Under the pieces are notes generated by a model, which saw only the letters and a list, made by a program, of their open reading frames with translations, was not told the origin of the DNA and did no database searches. DNA of 64,000 bases from positions 124,001 through 188,000 of the forward strand of contig NZ_SWDV01000001.1 of assembly GCF_005877905.1 (NCBI RefSeq), read 5' to 3'. Source of the DNA: Pseudomonas nicosulfuronedens. GTDB lineage: Bacteria; Pseudomonadota; Gammaproteobacteria; Pseudomonadales; Pseudomonadaceae. Numbering within the stretch: the first letter of the stretch is position 1; each line of letters opens with the position of its first letter. The position numbers were made by a program, and so were the translations under genes. Positions 62,546-64,000 of this stretch are shown here, in pieces.

Positions 62546-62561
62546 AGCAATTACGGTGCCA
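62546..62561 (-). promoter_or_regulatory. Sigma54 promoter of the fliD operon
   Basis: The minus strand reads TTGGCACCGTAATTGCT, an exact TGGCAC-N5-TTGCT match (the outer T lies at 62562). The start point would be near 62536, giving a leader of about 17 bases that contains the fliD ribosome-binding site. It implies control by a LafK/FlrA/FleQ-type activator, not encoded in the window. Confidence 0.8.
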
Positions 62562-62771
62562 ATGCCGGAAGGCCCGTCATATGGGGCTTTTCGGGATTAG
62601 CGGGGAGAAGTTTCACTTCCGCCCGGCATGCTTTGGCGCGCAGCGGGAAGCGGTGTTTCCGCCTGCCGGAAATGCGCCTTGATGCAGGGAAAGGGCGACC
62701 GTGGGGAGGGATTCGTTAAGCCGTTTTGGTGGGATGTTTTCGCGTGCAATGGCCGGGATGGGTGCCGCGCG

Positions 62772-62842
62772 GTTCGCGAGCAAGCTCGCTCCTACGAAGA
62801 GCGCGTCGGCGTCCCCCTGTAGGAGCGAGCTTGCTCGCGAAC
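62772..62842. repeat. GTAGGAGCGAGC REP pair, right-flank copy
   Basis: Two inverted arms (left GTTCGCGAGCAAGCTCGCTC, right GTAGGAGCGAGCTTGCTCGC) around GAAGAGCGCGTCGGCGTCCC. It is a near-intact version of the element at 34481-34564. Confidence 0.88.
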
Positions 62843-62885
62843 AGAGCCCACCCGGGAAAACCGCGCCCGAAAGATGAAGCGCGGA

Positions 62886-63326
62886 TCAGTAGGGCTGCCG
62901 CGAATACACCGACTGTTCGCGCGGATCGCCCATGAGCTGGCTGAGGATGTCGTGGTGCATCGCCAGCAGCTTGCCGTTGCGCTCGTTGAGGCGCTTGCAC
63001 TGGGCAGTGAGCTGGCCCAGTTGCTGCCATTCCTGCTGCAGCTCTTCGCGACGCGGCGGCTGGTAGTTGGACAGCAGCGTGCGCATGCCGTCGGCGTCCA
63101 TGGGCAGATGGAAGGCACGGAGCACGCGGCTGCGGCGCTGGGCACGGCCGGCGACGGATTCGAGCAGTGCCTGGATGTCCGGGTTCAGCGCTTCGATCTG
63201 TGCGCTGTCCCGCGCCAGCAGGTGGCGATACAGCTCCTGCAGGCGCTCGCGCAGCGCCAGGCAATCGCGGCCATCCTGCTGGATGTCCTGCTCGATCACC
63301 TGCAGCAGCCGCGCGCGCTGGGTCAT
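62886..63326 (-). CDS. flgN: FlgN-like chaperone for FlgK/FlgL
   Basis: A 146-residue helical protein (LLQVIEQDIQQDGRDCLALR at the start; CKRLNERNGKLLAMHHDILS near the end, the FlgN C-terminal motif). It binds hook-associated proteins before export. It overlaps flgM by 4 bases (ATGA). Confidence 0.85.
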   Translation of the reverse strand: MTQRARLLQVIEQDIQQDGRDCLALRERLQELYRHLLARDSAQIEALNPDIQALLESVAGRAQRRSRVLRAFHLPMDADGMRTLLSNYQPPRREELQQEWQQLGQLTAQCKRLNERNGKLLAMHHDILSQLMGDPREQSVYSRQPY

Positions 63327-63607
63327 GCGTCGCTGCCGCGATGGTAGGAGAGGATGCTGGTGGCCAGCACGCTGGTGTCGTTCTGCAGCTCGCCATTCAT
63401 CAGTGCGCGGCGGATTTCGGCGACGCGGTTCTGGTCCACGTCGGGCATGGCGCGCAGGGTTTCCTGCATTTCGTCCAGACGCAGCGAATCGTTGACCGGC
63501 GCGCTCGCGCTGGTCTCCGCCACCGGGGCGGCGCGCTCGCTGCGCGCGGTCTTGGCGGACTCGCCGGTGGCCAGCGCAAGGCTGGTCAGTTGCCGGGTGA
63601 TTTCCAT
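63323..63607 (-). CDS. flgM: Anti-sigma28 factor FlgM
   Basis: A 94-residue protein with an unstructured N-terminal half and the FlgM sigma-binding C-terminus (DQNRVAEIRRALMNGELQND, then LATSILSYHR). It holds FliA until the hook is completed and it is exported. With flgN it forms a two-gene unit, but here it is far from flgA, unlike in enterobacterial Flag-2. Confidence 0.9.
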   Translation of the reverse strand: MEITRQLTSLALATGESAKTARSERAAPVAETSASAPVNDSLRLDEMQETLRAMPDVDQNRVAEIRRALMNGELQNDTSVLATSILSYHRGSDA

Positions 63608-63700
63608 GGTGGGTATCCGAATATTTTCTGGGCTTTCCCTCAGAGGGCGACCGCCCCGGAGGAAAACTTAAATGCCGGGTCTCGTGCTCGCCGAACAGAC

Positions 63701-63782
63701 GGCGGATAACCGCAAGCGGTTATTCGCCCTACAGATCGCCTCCCCGACGTAGGGCGCATAACTCGGAACGAGTTATCCGCCA
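63701..63782. repeat. Two GTAGGGCG/ATAAC palindromic repeats, copies 3 and 4
   Basis: Two hairpins: GGCGGATAACCGC mirrored by GCGGTTATTCGCC (63701-63728), and GTAGGGCGCATAACTCG mirrored by CGAGTTATCCGCC (63749-63782). They fill the gap between the fliJ-like stop and flgM, where they may end the upstream transcript. Confidence 0.8.
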
Positions 63783-63788
63783 TTGCCA

Positions 63789-64000
63789 TCACGCCCGCGC
63801 GCGCCACCAGGACTGCGCGGCGAGGCCATCCTGGATTTTCTGCTCCTGCTGCGCAAGCTGCGCCTGCCATTGGCCGACCTTGGCCTCGATCACCTGGGTG
63901 AGCACCTTCTCGCTGCGCAAGGCCGCCATCAGCTCGCCCTGGATACGCGCCAGGGTCTGTTCGGCAACCTCCAGCTCGCGGCGCTGCAACTGCAGCATCT
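63789..64000 (-). CDS. FliJ-like flagellar export protein, 5' end cut by window edge
   Basis: Only the last 70 residues are in the window. They are helical and Gln/Glu/Arg-rich (RRELEVAEQTLARIQGELMA; VGQWQAQLAQQEQKIQDGL), compatible with the coiled-coil of FliJ, a component of the flagellar export ATPase complex. FliJ also precedes flgN-flgM in Flag-2 loci, which supports the call. The first visible Met is probably internal. Could be another coiled-coil flagellar protein. Confidence 0.55.
   Translation of the reverse strand, partial: MLQLQRRELEVAEQTLARIQGELMAALRSEKVLTQVIEAKVGQWQAQLAQQEQKIQDGLAAQSWWRARA

Larger units (their letters stand above)
62520..62885. other. Intergenic region between flgN and fliD
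   Basis: About 366 bases holding the fliD sigma54 promoter (62546-62561) and a paired REP element (62772-62842). I see no gene in it and no clear terminator for flgMN. Confidence 0.6.

Overview
The window is high-GC Pseudomonas DNA, most likely from the P. aeruginosa lineage. The left 10 kb (dsbH/dsbB, hemY, hemX, hemD, hemC, algR, fimS/algZ, argH, then a small conserved gene) has the same gene order as the corresponding P. aeruginosa chromosomal region, with proteins of the same lengths. Only a PQQ-type sugar dehydrogenase has been added. After that block come a degenerate-receiver HDOD protein, gabT and gabD, a tRNA-Arg(CCG), three small lipoprotein genes, an acidic mini-protein, a CBS-pair protein and a metallophosphatase. 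Perfect-stem hairpins separate several of these units.

From 19 to 33 kb lies an organosulfur scavenging region. It holds a TonB-dependent receptor, a sulfonate-type binding protein, an SsuD-like flavin monooxygenase, two tandem DszB-like desulfinase paralogues, an MFS carrier, a complete SsuC/SsuB-type ABC transporter and, convergent to it, a SulP sulfate permease. The cluster is split by a REP-type element, a HicAB toxin-antitoxin pair and a reverse-strand class II aldolase with its own sigma54-type promoter. The two halves share a nearly identical 18-bp upstream motif. One DszB paralogue keeps the Cys/His/Arg catalytic triad; the other has Ser in place of Cys. A two-gene SMR exporter (mdtJI type) follows.

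From 34.6 kb to the right edge is a lateral-type (Flag-2-like) flagellar locus: lafW-like, flgL to flgB, divergent flgA, flagellin (lafA-like), a lafZ-like membrane regulator with a small membrane partner, then fliD-fliS-fliT-fliK-fliL-fliA-motA-motB on the minus strand, flgM-flgN, and the end of a fliJ-like gene. The fliD operon has an exact sigma54 promoter. The flgJ product carries a lytic transglycosylase (SLT) domain.

Inside the flagellar locus (46.2-53.3 kb) sits a lipid operon resembling E. coli ynbABCD: a CDP-alcohol phosphatidyltransferase, a hydrolase-methyltransferase fusion, a PAP2-dual-specificity phosphatase fusion, a small membrane protein, a PlsC acyltransferase and a CdsA-like cytidylyltransferase, plus a separate ATP-grasp gene. 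Together these look like an uncharacterised phospholipid head-group pathway. Several families of palindromic repeats lie in the gaps, including one family on both sides of the flagellar and lipid block.
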